From NCBI GenBank assembly GCA_021413665.1, contig JAIOPW010000233.1, positions 1 through 16,701 on the forward strand: 16,701 nucleotides of DNA. The letters are read 5' to 3'. The notes under the pieces are model-generated. The model had not been told where the DNA came from. It did not search any database and saw nothing but the letters and a program-made list of their open reading frames with translations. Of the stretch, positions 6,619 through 13,800 are shown in pieces; position 1 is the first letter of the stretch; the number at the start of each line of letters is the position of its first letter. Made by a program: the position numbers and the translations under genes. Source of the stretch: Rhodocyclales bacterium. Its GTDB lineage: Bacteria; Pseudomonadota; Gammaproteobacteria; Burkholderiales; Rhodocyclaceae.

Positions 6619-7230
6619 ATGATCGATCCACGCATTTACCTTGCATCGAGAAGTCCTCGCCGGCGCGAGTTGCTGGCGCAGATCGGCGTCCGTTTCGACC
6701 TGTTGCTGTTTCGCCTGCCGCCGCGCGACGACGCCGAAGTGAGCGAAGACTGGTTGCCGGGGGAAACGCCGGAAGCCTACGTGCAGCGCGTGGCGCGCGC
6801 CAAGGCCGAATTCGGCGCCGACCTGATCACGCGGCGCGCCATCGTCGCGCGCCCGGTGCTGGCCGCCGACACGACACTCGACCTCGACGGCGAGATCATC
6901 GGCAAGCCGCGCGACGAAACCGATGCCATCGCCATCCTGACGCGGCTTTCCGGTCGCAGCCATCGGGTGCTGACCGCCATCGCCATGGCGCGCGGCGACC
7001 GCATCGAGCATCGTTTGTCGGTCAGCATGGTGCGCTTCCGCCCGGTCGGCGCCGACGAAATCCGCCGCTACGTGCAGAGCGGCGAGCCAATGGACAAGGC
7101 CGGCGCCTATGGCATCCAGGGTCGTGCCGCGCTGTTCATCGAGGAAATCCACGGTTCGCATTCCGGCATCGTCGGCCTGCCGCTGTGCGAAACCGCGCTA
7201 TTGCTGCGAGAATTCGGCTACCCGCTATGA
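6619..7230 (+). CDS. maf: Maf family nucleotide pyrophosphatase, dTTP/UTP type (YhdE-like)
   Basis: A 203-residue Maf protein that hydrolyses non-canonical or excess nucleoside triphosphates to monophosphates. SRSPRR (10-15) forms the phosphate loop, ADT (83-85) holds the catalytic Asp84, and KPRD (96-99) and GEPMDKAGAYGIQG (155-168) follow. The DKAGAYGIQG form is that of the YhdE branch (dTTP, UTP, pseudo-UTP) rather than the YceF branch. There is no visible Shine-Dalgarno before ATG 6619, but the motif begins only eight residues in, so the start is firm. The stop overlaps rng by four bases. Confidence 0.92.
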   Translation: MIDPRIYLASRSPRRRELLAQIGVRFDLLLFRLPPRDDAEVSEDWLPGETPEAYVQRVARAKAEFGADLITRRAIVARPVLAADTTLDLDGEIIGKPRDETDAIAILTRLSGRSHRVLTAIAMARGDRIEHRLSVSMVRFRPVGADEIRRYVQSGEPMDKAGAYGIQGRAALFIEEIHGSHSGIVGLPLCETALLLREFGYPL

Positions 7231-8690
7231 CTGAACAGTTCCTGATCAACTTCACGCCGCAGGAGACGCGGGTCGCGCTGATGCAGCAAGGCGTGGTGCA
7301 GGAACTTCACATCGAGCGCACCAACGGCCGCGGCATCGTCGGCAACGTCTATCTCGGCCGCGTGGTGCGGGTGCTGCCCGGCATGCAGTCGGCCTTCATC
7401 GAGATCGGCCTCGAGCGCACCGCCTTCCTGCACGTGGCCGACATCTGGAGCGAACGTCCCGCCGGCAACGGCGGCCACGAGACGCGTCCGATCGAACGCA
7501 TCCTGAGCGAGGGCCAATCGCTGATGGTGCAGGTGCAGAAGGACCCGATCGGCACCAAGGGTGCGCGCCTGACCACCCAGATTTCGATTGCCGGACGCCT
7601 GCTGGTGCACCTGCCGCAGGACAGCCACATCGGCGTTTCGCAGCGCATCGGCGAGGAAGCCGAGCGCGAGAAACTGCGCGCGCGCGTCCAGGCCCTGCTG
7701 CCGGCCGACCAGCCCGGCGGCTACATCCTGCGCACCGTCGCGGCGGACGCCGGCGACGACGAACTGGCGGCCGACATCGCCTACCTGCGCCGTATCTGGC
7801 AGGAGATCAAGAGCCGCAGCATCGGCGCCCTGCCGCCCATGCTGCTGCATCACGACCTGACGCTGGCGCAGCGCGTGCTGCGCGACCTGGTGAGCACCGA
7901 AACCACCGGCGTCATCATCGACTCGCGCGAAAACTTCCAGAAGCTGCAAAGCTTCGCCCAGGAATATGTGCCGCAAGTCGGCAGCCGCCTCGTGCATTAC
8001 ACCGGCGAGCGGCCGCTGTTCGACCTGCACGGCGTCGAGGACGAGATCCAGAAGGCGCTGGCGCGTCGCGTCGACCTCAAGTCGGGCGGCTACCTGATTT
8101 TCGACCAGACCGAGGCGATGACCACGGTCGACGTCAATACCGGCGGCTATGTCGGCTCGCGCAACTTTGACGACACCATCTTCAAGACCAATCTGGAGGC
8201 GGCGCAGACCATCGCCCGTCAACTCAGGCTGCGCAATCTCGGCGGCATCATCATCGCCGACTTCATCGACATGGAAGATGAAGAGCACAAGGCCGCCGTG
8301 CTGGCCGAGTTCAACAAGGCCCTGGCCAAGGACCATACGCGCATCACGGTGTCCGGCTTCACCCAGCTCGGCTTGGTCGAGATGACCCGCAAGCGCACCC
8401 GCGAAAGCCTCGCGCACGTGCTGTGCGAGCCCTGCCCCACCTGCGGCGGGCGCGGCGAGGTGAAGACGGCAAAGACGGTGAGCTACGAGGTGCTGCGCGA
8501 ACTGCTGCGCGAAGCGCGCCAGTTCACCGCCCGCGAAATGCGGGTGCTGGCATCGCCGAGCGTGATCGACCTGTTTCTCGAAGAGGAATCGCAGGCGCTG
8601 GCCATGCTGTCCGAGTTCATCGGCCTGCCGATTTCCCTGCACGCCGAAAGCGGCTACACGCAGGAGCAGTTCGACATCGTTTTGATGTAG
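7227..8690 (+). CDS. rng: Ribonuclease G
   Basis: An endoribonuclease that trims the 5' end of 16S rRNA and takes part in mRNA decay. The 487-residue protein has an N-terminal S1 domain (about 35-115) and the RNase E/G catalytic core. Asp302 in TVDVNTGGYVGSRN and Asp345 in IIADFIDMEDEE are 43 residues apart, as are the metal-binding Asp303 and Asp346 of E. coli RNase E. Cys403 and Cys406 (CPTCGGRG) match the zinc-link. The long C-terminal scaffold of RNase E is absent, which makes this RNase G. ATG 7227 overlaps the maf stop (ATGA). The 3' end contains the promoter of the next tRNA. Confidence 0.96.
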   Translation: MTEQFLINFTPQETRVALMQQGVVQELHIERTNGRGIVGNVYLGRVVRVLPGMQSAFIEIGLERTAFLHVADIWSERPAGNGGHETRPIERILSEGQSLMVQVQKDPIGTKGARLTTQISIAGRLLVHLPQDSHIGVSQRIGEEAEREKLRARVQALLPADQPGGYILRTVAADAGDDELAADIAYLRRIWQEIKSRSIGALPPMLLHHDLTLAQRVLRDLVSTETTGVIIDSRENFQKLQSFAQEYVPQVGSRLVHYTGERPLFDLHGVEDEIQKALARRVDLKSGGYLIFDQTEAMTTVDVNTGGYVGSRNFDDTIFKTNLEAAQTIARQLRLRNLGGIIIADFIDMEDEEHKAAVLAEFNKALAKDHTRITVSGFTQLGLVEMTRKRTRESLAHVLCEPCPTCGGRGEVKTAKTVSYEVLRELLREARQFTAREMRVLASPSVIDLFLEEESQALAMLSEFIGLPISLHAESGYTQEQFDIVLM

Positions 8691-8699
8691 GGCTAAAAT
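8671..8699 (+). promoter_or_regulatory. Promoter of tRNA-Gly within the end of rng
   Basis: TCGACA (8671-8676) and TAAAAT (8694-8699) are 17 bases apart; each differs from the sigma70 consensus at one position. The -35 lies inside the last codons of rng and the -10 spans just past its stop. The tRNA starts 12 bases after the -10. Confidence 0.7.
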
Positions 8700-8710
8700 C
8701 CGCTTCCGAC

Positions 8711-8784
8711 GCGGGTGTCGTATAACGGCATTACCTCAGCTTCCCAAGCTGATGAAGAGGGTTCGACTCCCTTCACCCGCTCCA
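8711..8784 (+). tRNA. tRNA-Gly (anticodon CCC)
   Basis: A 74-base cloverleaf with encoded CCA. The acceptor stem GCGGGTG pairs fully with CACCCGC, the discriminator is T (as is normal for bacterial tRNA-Gly), and the anticodon stem TCAGC/GCTGA encloses loop TTCCCAA, giving anticodon CCC. The T arm is GAGGG-TTCGACT-CCCTT. No clear terminator follows before the convergent cytochrome gene. Confidence 0.95.
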
Positions 8785-8803
8785 GCGATCAACCGCACAC
8801 CGG

Positions 8804-9103
8804 TCAGTCCCGCTTGATATGCGGATACTGGGTGACCGTCAGGTAGCGCGCCACTTCAGCAACATCTTCGCTTCCCCATCCGAGCCTGCCGACTTCCTGC
8901 CAGCGGCTTACCTCCGCCAGCAGGCTTGCCCGGTCGATTGCGAGCTTCTTGTCGCGCCAATGAACCTCGACGTCATGGCAGGCGATGCAATGGGTCGAAT
9001 ACAGCAATTCGCCCCTTGATGCGGCGCTCTCGGGCGGTGCTTCGGCATGCACGACCAGCCCGGACAAGGCAAACAAGGCGGCCAGTACCAGTTTCCGATG
9101 CAT
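8804..9103 (-). CDS. Small periplasmic monoheme cytochrome c
   Basis: A 99-residue protein with a signal peptide (MHRKLVLAALFALSGLVVHA, about 1-20) and a single haem site, CIACH. The start is the ATG at 9103, which has a good ribosome site (GGAAAGGGAAG); an in-frame start 24 bases upstream is less likely. The mature part contains no methionine, so the usual Met distal haem ligand of class I cytochromes is missing. The histidine in VEVHWRDKK or the one near the C-terminus (YPHIKRD) could ligate the iron, or the site may be open. Similar short proteins with HCIACH followed by VHWRDK occur in other Betaproteobacteria, from memory. Role in electron transfer is inferred; the partner is unknown. 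It lies 36 bases downstream of the secreted protein gene on the same strand. Confidence 0.85.
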   Translation of the reverse strand: MHRKLVLAALFALSGLVVHAEAPPESAASRGELLYSTHCIACHDVEVHWRDKKLAIDRASLLAEVSRWQEVGRLGWGSEDVAEVARYLTVTQYPHIKRD

Positions 9104-9139
9104 GTTCTTCCCTTTCCGAGTCGCCATTCCGTACCGAAG

Positions 9140-10093
9140 CTATCTCCTGCCGTCCTGGCCACGCTCGTCCGCCTTGTCGTGAGCTTTCTCCCGACCGGCA
9201 TCCTTGCCGTGCTCCTGTTCCGGTCGCGCCGCCTTGCCTGGCGCCGCCGCATCCTCGTTATGCGGCCGGGACTCGGGCTGCTGATGCGGTACCGGGTCTT
9301 GCTTACCCGGCTTGCCCTGTTGTTTCGCTGGCGTGATTCGCTGTTGGGGAGGACTTTGGGCAGGAACTGGTTTTTCCACGGTGCCCGCCGGCGGTGGCAT
9401 GTTTGAACGCGGGACGGTCTGCGGCCCGGGAGTTCTATCCCGCGGCACGTTCGGCGCCGCCTGGCGGGAAGGCACGGGTGCCGGTCTTGCCTGCGCAGGT
9501 TGTTCCCGTTGCGCCTCGTGCTGTTGCCGCACCACCGGATCGCGCGGCTGGTAGCGGTAGTTCCGGTCATGCAGCCCCGTCTGCTGCTCGACTCCGGGAT
9601 AACGGTCACCGGAATATTTACGCTGGTAGGCCGGCAACGGTGCCGGAACCGGAGCCTTGCTGCGGTCCCAGCGGTCCCATCCGCTGCGCCGCTGCGCCCA
9701 TTCGCTGCCCCAGTGATCGTTCCAGCGCGGCGGCGCACTAGGCCTCCAGCCACGGAAATGAGCAGGGGGCTGACGATAGTAGCGCACCGGAACCCGCAGC
9801 ACATAGGCCGGCACTCCGTAGGGTTGCACCATGCGCCATGGTCCGTTGTACCAGGAACTCGCATACCAGTTGTCGTCCTGATAGACCCAGTACATGCCGT
9901 CGTAGAAGAAAAAGTTTGAATCGAGCCGCGGCGCGTAATAGACGGGGTAGCCGGGAACCGGAACGAGCTCCGGATACATGGGCAGGTTGACCGCGATGCT
10001 CATGTTGGGAAGTCCGATGCTGACGTTTACCTGCGCGACGGCCGGAGGCACCGCGAACAACAGCATCCAAAGCACGTTCAGTTCATTGCGCAT
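9140..10093 (-). CDS. Secreted Trp/Tyr-rich protein with proline/glutamine-rich tail
   Basis: A 317-residue exported protein of unknown function. A signal peptide (residues 1-20, ending PPAVA) follows an ATG with GGGAGA at ribosome-site distance. Residues about 45-165 are rich in Tyr and Trp: YPVYYAPRLDSNFFFYDGMY, WVYQDDNWYASSWYNGPWRM, VPVRYYRQPP and W-spaced repeats up to WDRWDR. From about 175 on the chain is Pro, Gln, Arg and Lys rich and ends in a highly charged, probably disordered tail (KAHDKADERGQDGRR). I recall similar N-terminal parts in hypothetical proteins of many Betaproteobacteria, but no function. An envelope location is likely from the signal. An in-frame extension upstream to 10246 has no support. 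Confidence 0.8.
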   Translation of the reverse strand: MRNELNVLWMLLFAVPPAVAQVNVSIGLPNMSIAVNLPMYPELVPVPGYPVYYAPRLDSNFFFYDGMYWVYQDDNWYASSWYNGPWRMVQPYGVPAYVLRVPVRYYRQPPAHFRGWRPSAPPRWNDHWGSEWAQRRSGWDRWDRSKAPVPAPLPAYQRKYSGDRYPGVEQQTGLHDRNYRYQPRDPVVRQQHEAQREQPAQARPAPVPSRQAAPNVPRDRTPGPQTVPRSNMPPPAGTVEKPVPAQSPPQQRITPAKQQGKPGKQDPVPHQQPESRPHNEDAAAPGKAARPEQEHGKDAGREKAHDKADERGQDGRR

Positions 10094-10282
10094 TGCCTGT
10101 CTCCCGGCTTTGTGCGGATTTCCGGAGCCGCATGCCTGCGCCCGGAATGCCGCAGAATTCAATCCATCGTCAGGGCAGACTATCCGGGCACAGGTTGGTG
10201 GTCTGTGCGACATCGAACATAGGGTAGTGGCAGTTTGCGGCGGCATTAACCGGCCGGGACGGCGGGCGGCATAATGCCGGCC
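10094..10282. other. Divergent intergenic region
   Basis: These 189 bases separate the minus-strand secreted-protein gene from the plus-strand two-domain kinase and must carry both promoters. On the minus side GGGAGA just before ATG 10093 is a ribosome site. On the plus side CATAAT (10270-10275) lies seven bases before ATG 10283 and could be a -10 for a leaderless message. No convincing -35 or operator was seen. Confidence 0.4.
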
Positions 10283-11866
10283 ATGCCCGACACCCTGCCG
10301 CCCCTGATCAAGTCACTCCTCGATCCCAAGCTCTATCCGCATCCGGCCGGGCGTATCGATCTGGTCGAGACCCATGCCTCATGGCTGCTGCTGGCTGGCA
10401 CCTTCGCCTACAAGATCAAGAAGCCGATCACCCTGCCCTTCCTCGACTACGGCACGCTGGCGCGGCGCGAAGCCTTCTGCCGCGCCGAACTGGTGCTCAA
10501 CCATCGCCTCGCCCCGGAGCTGTACCTCGACGTGGTGCCGATCGGCGGCACGCCGGAGCAACCGCGGCTCGGCACGCTGCCGGCGATCGAGTGGGCGGTG
10601 CGGATGCGGCGCTTCGACGAAAGCGGCCGGCTCGACCACCGCGCCGCGCGCGACGAGTTGCCGCCGGCATATCTGGCCCAACTCGCCGGGACGCTCTGCG
10701 CCTTTCACGCCGCCGCCGCCGTGGCCGCACCGACGACGCGCTTCGGCGCACCGGAGCAGGTGCTGGCGGCGGCGCTGGAGAACTTCGTCGAGCTGCGCCA
10801 GCTCCTGCCGCCCGCCGAACAGCCGCGGGTCGAGCAACTCGCGCGCTGGACCGACGACGAGTTCGCACGGCGTGCCGCCGGCTTCGCCGCGCGCAAGGAA
10901 GGTGGCTTCATCCGCGAGGGCCACGGCGACCTGCACCTGGGCAACCTGGTCCTGATCGACGGCCGCGTGACCCCCTTCGATTGCATCGAGTTCAACGAGG
11001 ATTTCCGCTGGAACGACCCGGCCAGCGAAATCGCCTTTGTCTGGATCGACCTGTTCGACCACGGCCGGCCGGGGCTGGCGGCATGGTTCCTCAACGCCTG
11101 GCTGGAAGCGGGTGGCGATTTCGCGGCGCTCGCCGTGCTGCGCTTCTACGCCGTGTATCGTGCCGTGGTGCGCGCCAAGATCGCCGCCCTGCGCGCCCGC
11201 CAGGAGGATGCCGACGCGGCTCGCGACGAGCTGGCGGCGGCCTGCGGCTACCTGCGCCTGGCCTGGAAAATCGCCGTACCACCAGCGCCGACTTTGGTCA
11301 TCACCTGCGGGCTATCCGGTTCGGGCAAGACCACCGCCAGTTCAGCGCGCCTGCTCGACCCGACCCAGGCGGCAGCCGGCAGTGTCATACGCCTGCGCTC
11401 GGACGTGGAGCGCAAACGATTGTTCGGGCTCGCGGCACAGGACAGCAGCCACTCGCCGGTCGACAACGGGATCTACACCGCGGCGGCGACAACCCGCACC
11501 TACGCCCGACTCCTGGCGCTGAGTCGCAAGCTGCTAGCCGCGGGCTGGCCGGTGCTGGTCGACGCCGCATTCCTCAAGCGCGACGAACGCGCCGCATTTC
11601 GCGCGCTGGCGGACGAAATGCATGTCGGCTTCGGCATCCTTGCCACCGCGGCGCCGGTCGAGGAACTGCGGCGGCGGATTCAAGCGCGCAGCGGCGACGC
11701 GTCAGAGGCCACCGTCGCCGTGCTTGAAAGGCAACTGGCATGGTTCGAGGCGCTGAATGACGCCGAGCGACAGCTCGCGATCGGCCCTCGCGCAACGGCG
11801 GACCCGACCACCGGCGCCGCCATCGTAGTGTCATCACGGCTTGAATCGGGAAGCGGTTCGGGCTAG
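10283..11866 (+). CDS. Two-domain protein: aminoglycoside phosphotransferase-like kinase plus P-loop ATPase (COG2187-COG0645)
   Basis: A cytoplasmic protein of about 527 residues with two kinase-type domains. The N-terminal half has the APH-like catalytic loop HGDLHLGN (214-221) followed by FDCIEFNEDFRWNDPASEIAF, which supplies the metal-binding Asp. The C-terminal third has a P-loop, CGLSGSGKTT (342-351), and RLRSDVERKRLFG, in the style of zeta-toxin/gluconate-kinase-like small-molecule kinases. Databases usually call this arrangement a bifunctional aminoglycoside phosphotransferase/ATP-binding protein; its substrate is not known, and antibiotic resistance should not be assumed. Two starts compete, ATG 10274 and ATG 10283. 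A CATAAT at 10270-10275 would overlap the first, so I prefer the second. The gene is divergent from the secreted-protein gene, with a 189-base shared upstream region. Confidence 0.88.
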   Translation: MPDTLPPLIKSLLDPKLYPHPAGRIDLVETHASWLLLAGTFAYKIKKPITLPFLDYGTLARREAFCRAELVLNHRLAPELYLDVVPIGGTPEQPRLGTLPAIEWAVRMRRFDESGRLDHRAARDELPPAYLAQLAGTLCAFHAAAAVAAPTTRFGAPEQVLAAALENFVELRQLLPPAEQPRVEQLARWTDDEFARRAAGFAARKEGGFIREGHGDLHLGNLVLIDGRVTPFDCIEFNEDFRWNDPASEIAFVWIDLFDHGRPGLAAWFLNAWLEAGGDFAALAVLRFYAVYRAVVRAKIAALRARQEDADAARDELAAACGYLRLAWKIAVPPAPTLVITCGLSGSGKTTASSARLLDPTQAAAGSVIRLRSDVERKRLFGLAAQDSSHSPVDNGIYTAAATTRTYARLLALSRKLLAAGWPVLVDAAFLKRDERAAFRALADEMHVGFGILATAAPVEELRRRIQARSGDASEATVAVLERQLAWFEALNDAERQLAIGPRATADPTTGAAIVVSSRLESGSGSG

Positions 11867-11900
11867 TCTTGCGCCCTGAGCCATTGTTGGCGGAGAACCC

Positions 11901-12476
11901 ATGAAGGCAAGACCCGGAATCCATGCCCTGATCGCAGCACTGCTGGTGAGCTTTGCCGGCATCGGCGAGGCCGCCAAGGGCGGCAGTCGCTCATCATCGG
12001 CGTCGACCTCCAAGTCCGGCACGGGGTCGTCGGCAAGCAAGAAGACCGACAAGGACGAAGCCGCCAGCGACTCGGGCAAGGGCGTCAGCGTCAAGGTTTC
12101 GTCGGGCGGCAGTTCCTCTTCCAGCGGCGGTGCCGCAGCGGCAACGACGGGCGCCGCGGTTGGCGTGGCCGCCGGAACCGCGGCCGAGGCCAAAATGTCG
12201 CCCGAGGAAGAAGACGAATTGCAGGCCGCCAAGCAAGACCGGCAGATCGAGCGGAGCAAGATCGCCGACGAGAAGCGCAAGGCGGAGCAACTGCGCAAGA
12301 GCGCCGAAATCGAAAAGCTGGCCCAGCAGGCCGACGAGGAGCGGCAGGCCGACGCCGCCCGCGTCGCCCTCGAAAAGAAGAAGCGCGATGAACAACGTCG
12401 CCTGCAGGTTCAGAACGAGCAGCGCTGCAAGCTCAAGCCGGTCATGACCGACGCCGAGATCGCCAAGTGCCGGTGA
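11901..12476 (+). CDS. Hypothetical exported Ser/Gly-rich protein with charged coiled coil
   Basis: A 191-residue protein I do not recognise. A signal peptide covers about residues 1-24 (HALIAALLVSFAGIGEA). Residues 26-76 are mostly Ser, Gly, Lys and Asp, and 77-97 are Ala/Gly/Thr rich. From 98 to about 175 the chain is a long charged helix rich in Glu, Lys, Arg and Gln, probably a coiled coil. Two cysteines close the protein (Cys176 in QRCKLKP and Cys190 in IAKCR), a possible disulphide in the periplasm. The ribosome site GGAG precedes ATG 11901. It is 34 bases after the kinase gene and could share its transcript; it converges on livK. Confidence 0.75.
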   Translation: MKARPGIHALIAALLVSFAGIGEAAKGGSRSSSASTSKSGTGSSASKKTDKDEAASDSGKGVSVKVSSGGSSSSSGGAAAATTGAAVGVAAGTAAEAKMSPEEEDELQAAKQDRQIERSKIADEKRKAEQLRKSAEIEKLAQQADEERQADAARVALEKKKRDEQRRLQVQNEQRCKLKPVMTDAEIAKCR

Positions 12477-12510
12477 GCCGCGCACAACCGCGATAAGCCG
12501 GGGACAGGCG

Positions 12511-12541
12511 AAAAAAACGGGCGCCCTGTTGGGCGCCCGTT
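12511..12541 (-). terminator. Intrinsic terminator of the liv cluster
   Basis: An 11-bp perfect stem, AACGGGCGCCC (12516-12526) and GGGCGCCCGTT (12531-12541), with a TGTT loop. On the minus strand it is followed by seven U residues (A run 12511-12517 on the plus strand), so its main direction is to stop livK transcription. From the plus side the U run is short, so it may stop the opposing gene only in part. Confidence 0.88.
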
Positions 12542-12573
12542 GCACTTGCCGCGATGCCCTTGCGGGCAAATCC

Positions 12574-13752
12574 TTACTGGCTCAGGTAGTCGGTCACCGC
12601 CACCCAGCGGCCGTTCTGGATCTGGCCGACCTTGGACTTTTCGTTACCCAGGTGCTGCTTGGGCGTGAACTTGTACTCGGGGCTGCCGAACATGTCGCGC
12701 GAGAAAGTGGTGCTTTCCAGGGTCTTGATGAAGTTGTCGGTGGTCAGGTTGGCGCCGGTCTTCTTCGCCGTCTGCACGAACATGTCCATTGCGACATAGC
12801 CGTAGGCCGAGAACAGGCCGGGCTCCTCATTGAACTTGCCCTTGTAGGCGGCGAACCAGTCGCGCACGTTCTTCGACGAATCGTCGGCGTAGGGCACCGC
12901 GACCTGGTGCATCGCATAGAGGCCGTCCATCGCCTTGCCGCCAAGTTTGTGGATCAGGTCGGTATAGGCCGCCGAGGAGCCGATGAAGTTCGGGTTCCAG
13001 CCCATCTTGCGCGCCGTGCCGATGGTGCCGATGGTCTCGCGGATGATGGTGCCGAGCACCACGGTGTCGCAGTCCGCCGCCTTCATCTTCGACACTTGCG
13101 CCGAAAAATCGGTGGCGCCGCGCTTGAACGAGGTCTTCTCGGCGAAACTCATGTTGATGTCCTTGAGGCCGTCCTCCGCCCCCTTCAGCACTTCGGTGCC
13201 GAAGTCGTCGTCCTGATAGATGACGCAGAACTTCTTGGCGCCGCGCTCCTTTGCCATCCATTTCATGCTCATGCGAATCTGGGTGTAATAGGGAGCGGCG
13301 AAGGAGAACTTCAGCTTGTGCAGCGGCTCGTACATTTCACGCGCCGCCGTCAGCGGAAACAGGTTCATCACGCCCTTGTCGAACAGGGTCGGGAAGGTGG
13401 CCAGATTGACCGCCGTACCGATGGTGCCGACCATGGCGAAGAGCTTGTCCTGCTGCACCATCTTCTGCGCCGCGAGCAGGCCCTTCTTGGGATCATAGCC
13501 ACTGTCCTCGGCGATGAACTTGAGCTTGCGGCCGTTGATGCCGCCCTGGTCGTTGACTTCATCGACCCGCATCTGCATGCCGTAGCGCAGCGCCTTGCCG
13601 AAGCCGGCCAGCGGGCCCGACAGATCCTGGATGGTGCCGATCACGATTTCGTTCTTGCTGACGCCCATCTGCTCCGCGGCGATCGCCGTACCGCCAGCGC
13701 CGACTCCCGCGCTTGCCAACAGGGCCACTGCCAGTTTGCTGTATGCCTTCAT
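12574..13752 (-). CDS. Branched-chain-type ABC transporter substrate-binding protein
   Basis: A 392-residue periplasmic binding protein of the LivK type (type 1 periplasmic binding fold). It has a signal peptide (about 1-25, ending TAIA before AEQMG) and the usual start of the mature chain EIVIGTIQDLSGPLAGFGKA, then QGGINGRKLKFIAEDSGYDP and FAMVGTIGTAVNLATFP around the ligand cleft. A ribosome site AGGAG lies about 10 bases before the ATG. It is the last gene of the minus-strand cluster, 48 bases after the acyl-CoA ligase and followed by a terminator. Family members bind amino acids, but those beside acyl-CoA ligases may bind aromatic or aliphatic acids; the ligand is not decided by the sequence. 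Confidence 0.92.
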   Translation of the reverse strand: MKAYSKLAVALLASAGVGAGGTAIAAEQMGVSKNEIVIGTIQDLSGPLAGFGKALRYGMQMRVDEVNDQGGINGRKLKFIAEDSGYDPKKGLLAAQKMVQQDKLFAMVGTIGTAVNLATFPTLFDKGVMNLFPLTAAREMYEPLHKLKFSFAAPYYTQIRMSMKWMAKERGAKKFCVIYQDDDFGTEVLKGAEDGLKDINMSFAEKTSFKRGATDFSAQVSKMKAADCDTVVLGTIIRETIGTIGTARKMGWNPNFIGSSAAYTDLIHKLGGKAMDGLYAMHQVAVPYADDSSKNVRDWFAAYKGKFNEEPGLFSAYGYVAMDMFVQTAKKTGANLTTDNFIKTLESTTFSRDMFGSPEYKFTPKQHLGNEKSKVGQIQNGRWVAVTDYLSQ

Positions 13753-13800
13753 TGCTCTCTCTCCTGTGTTTTGCCGGTTAAAACGAATACCGTCACCAGT

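Noticed and set aside
7218..8642. Minus-strand open frame of 474 codons opposite rng
   Set aside because: Antisense shadow of RNase G; no recognisable domain.
10094..10246. Upstream in-frame extension of the secreted Trp/Tyr-rich protein
   Set aside because: It would place 51 non-hydrophobic residues before a clear signal peptide, while ATG 10093 has a good ribosome site.
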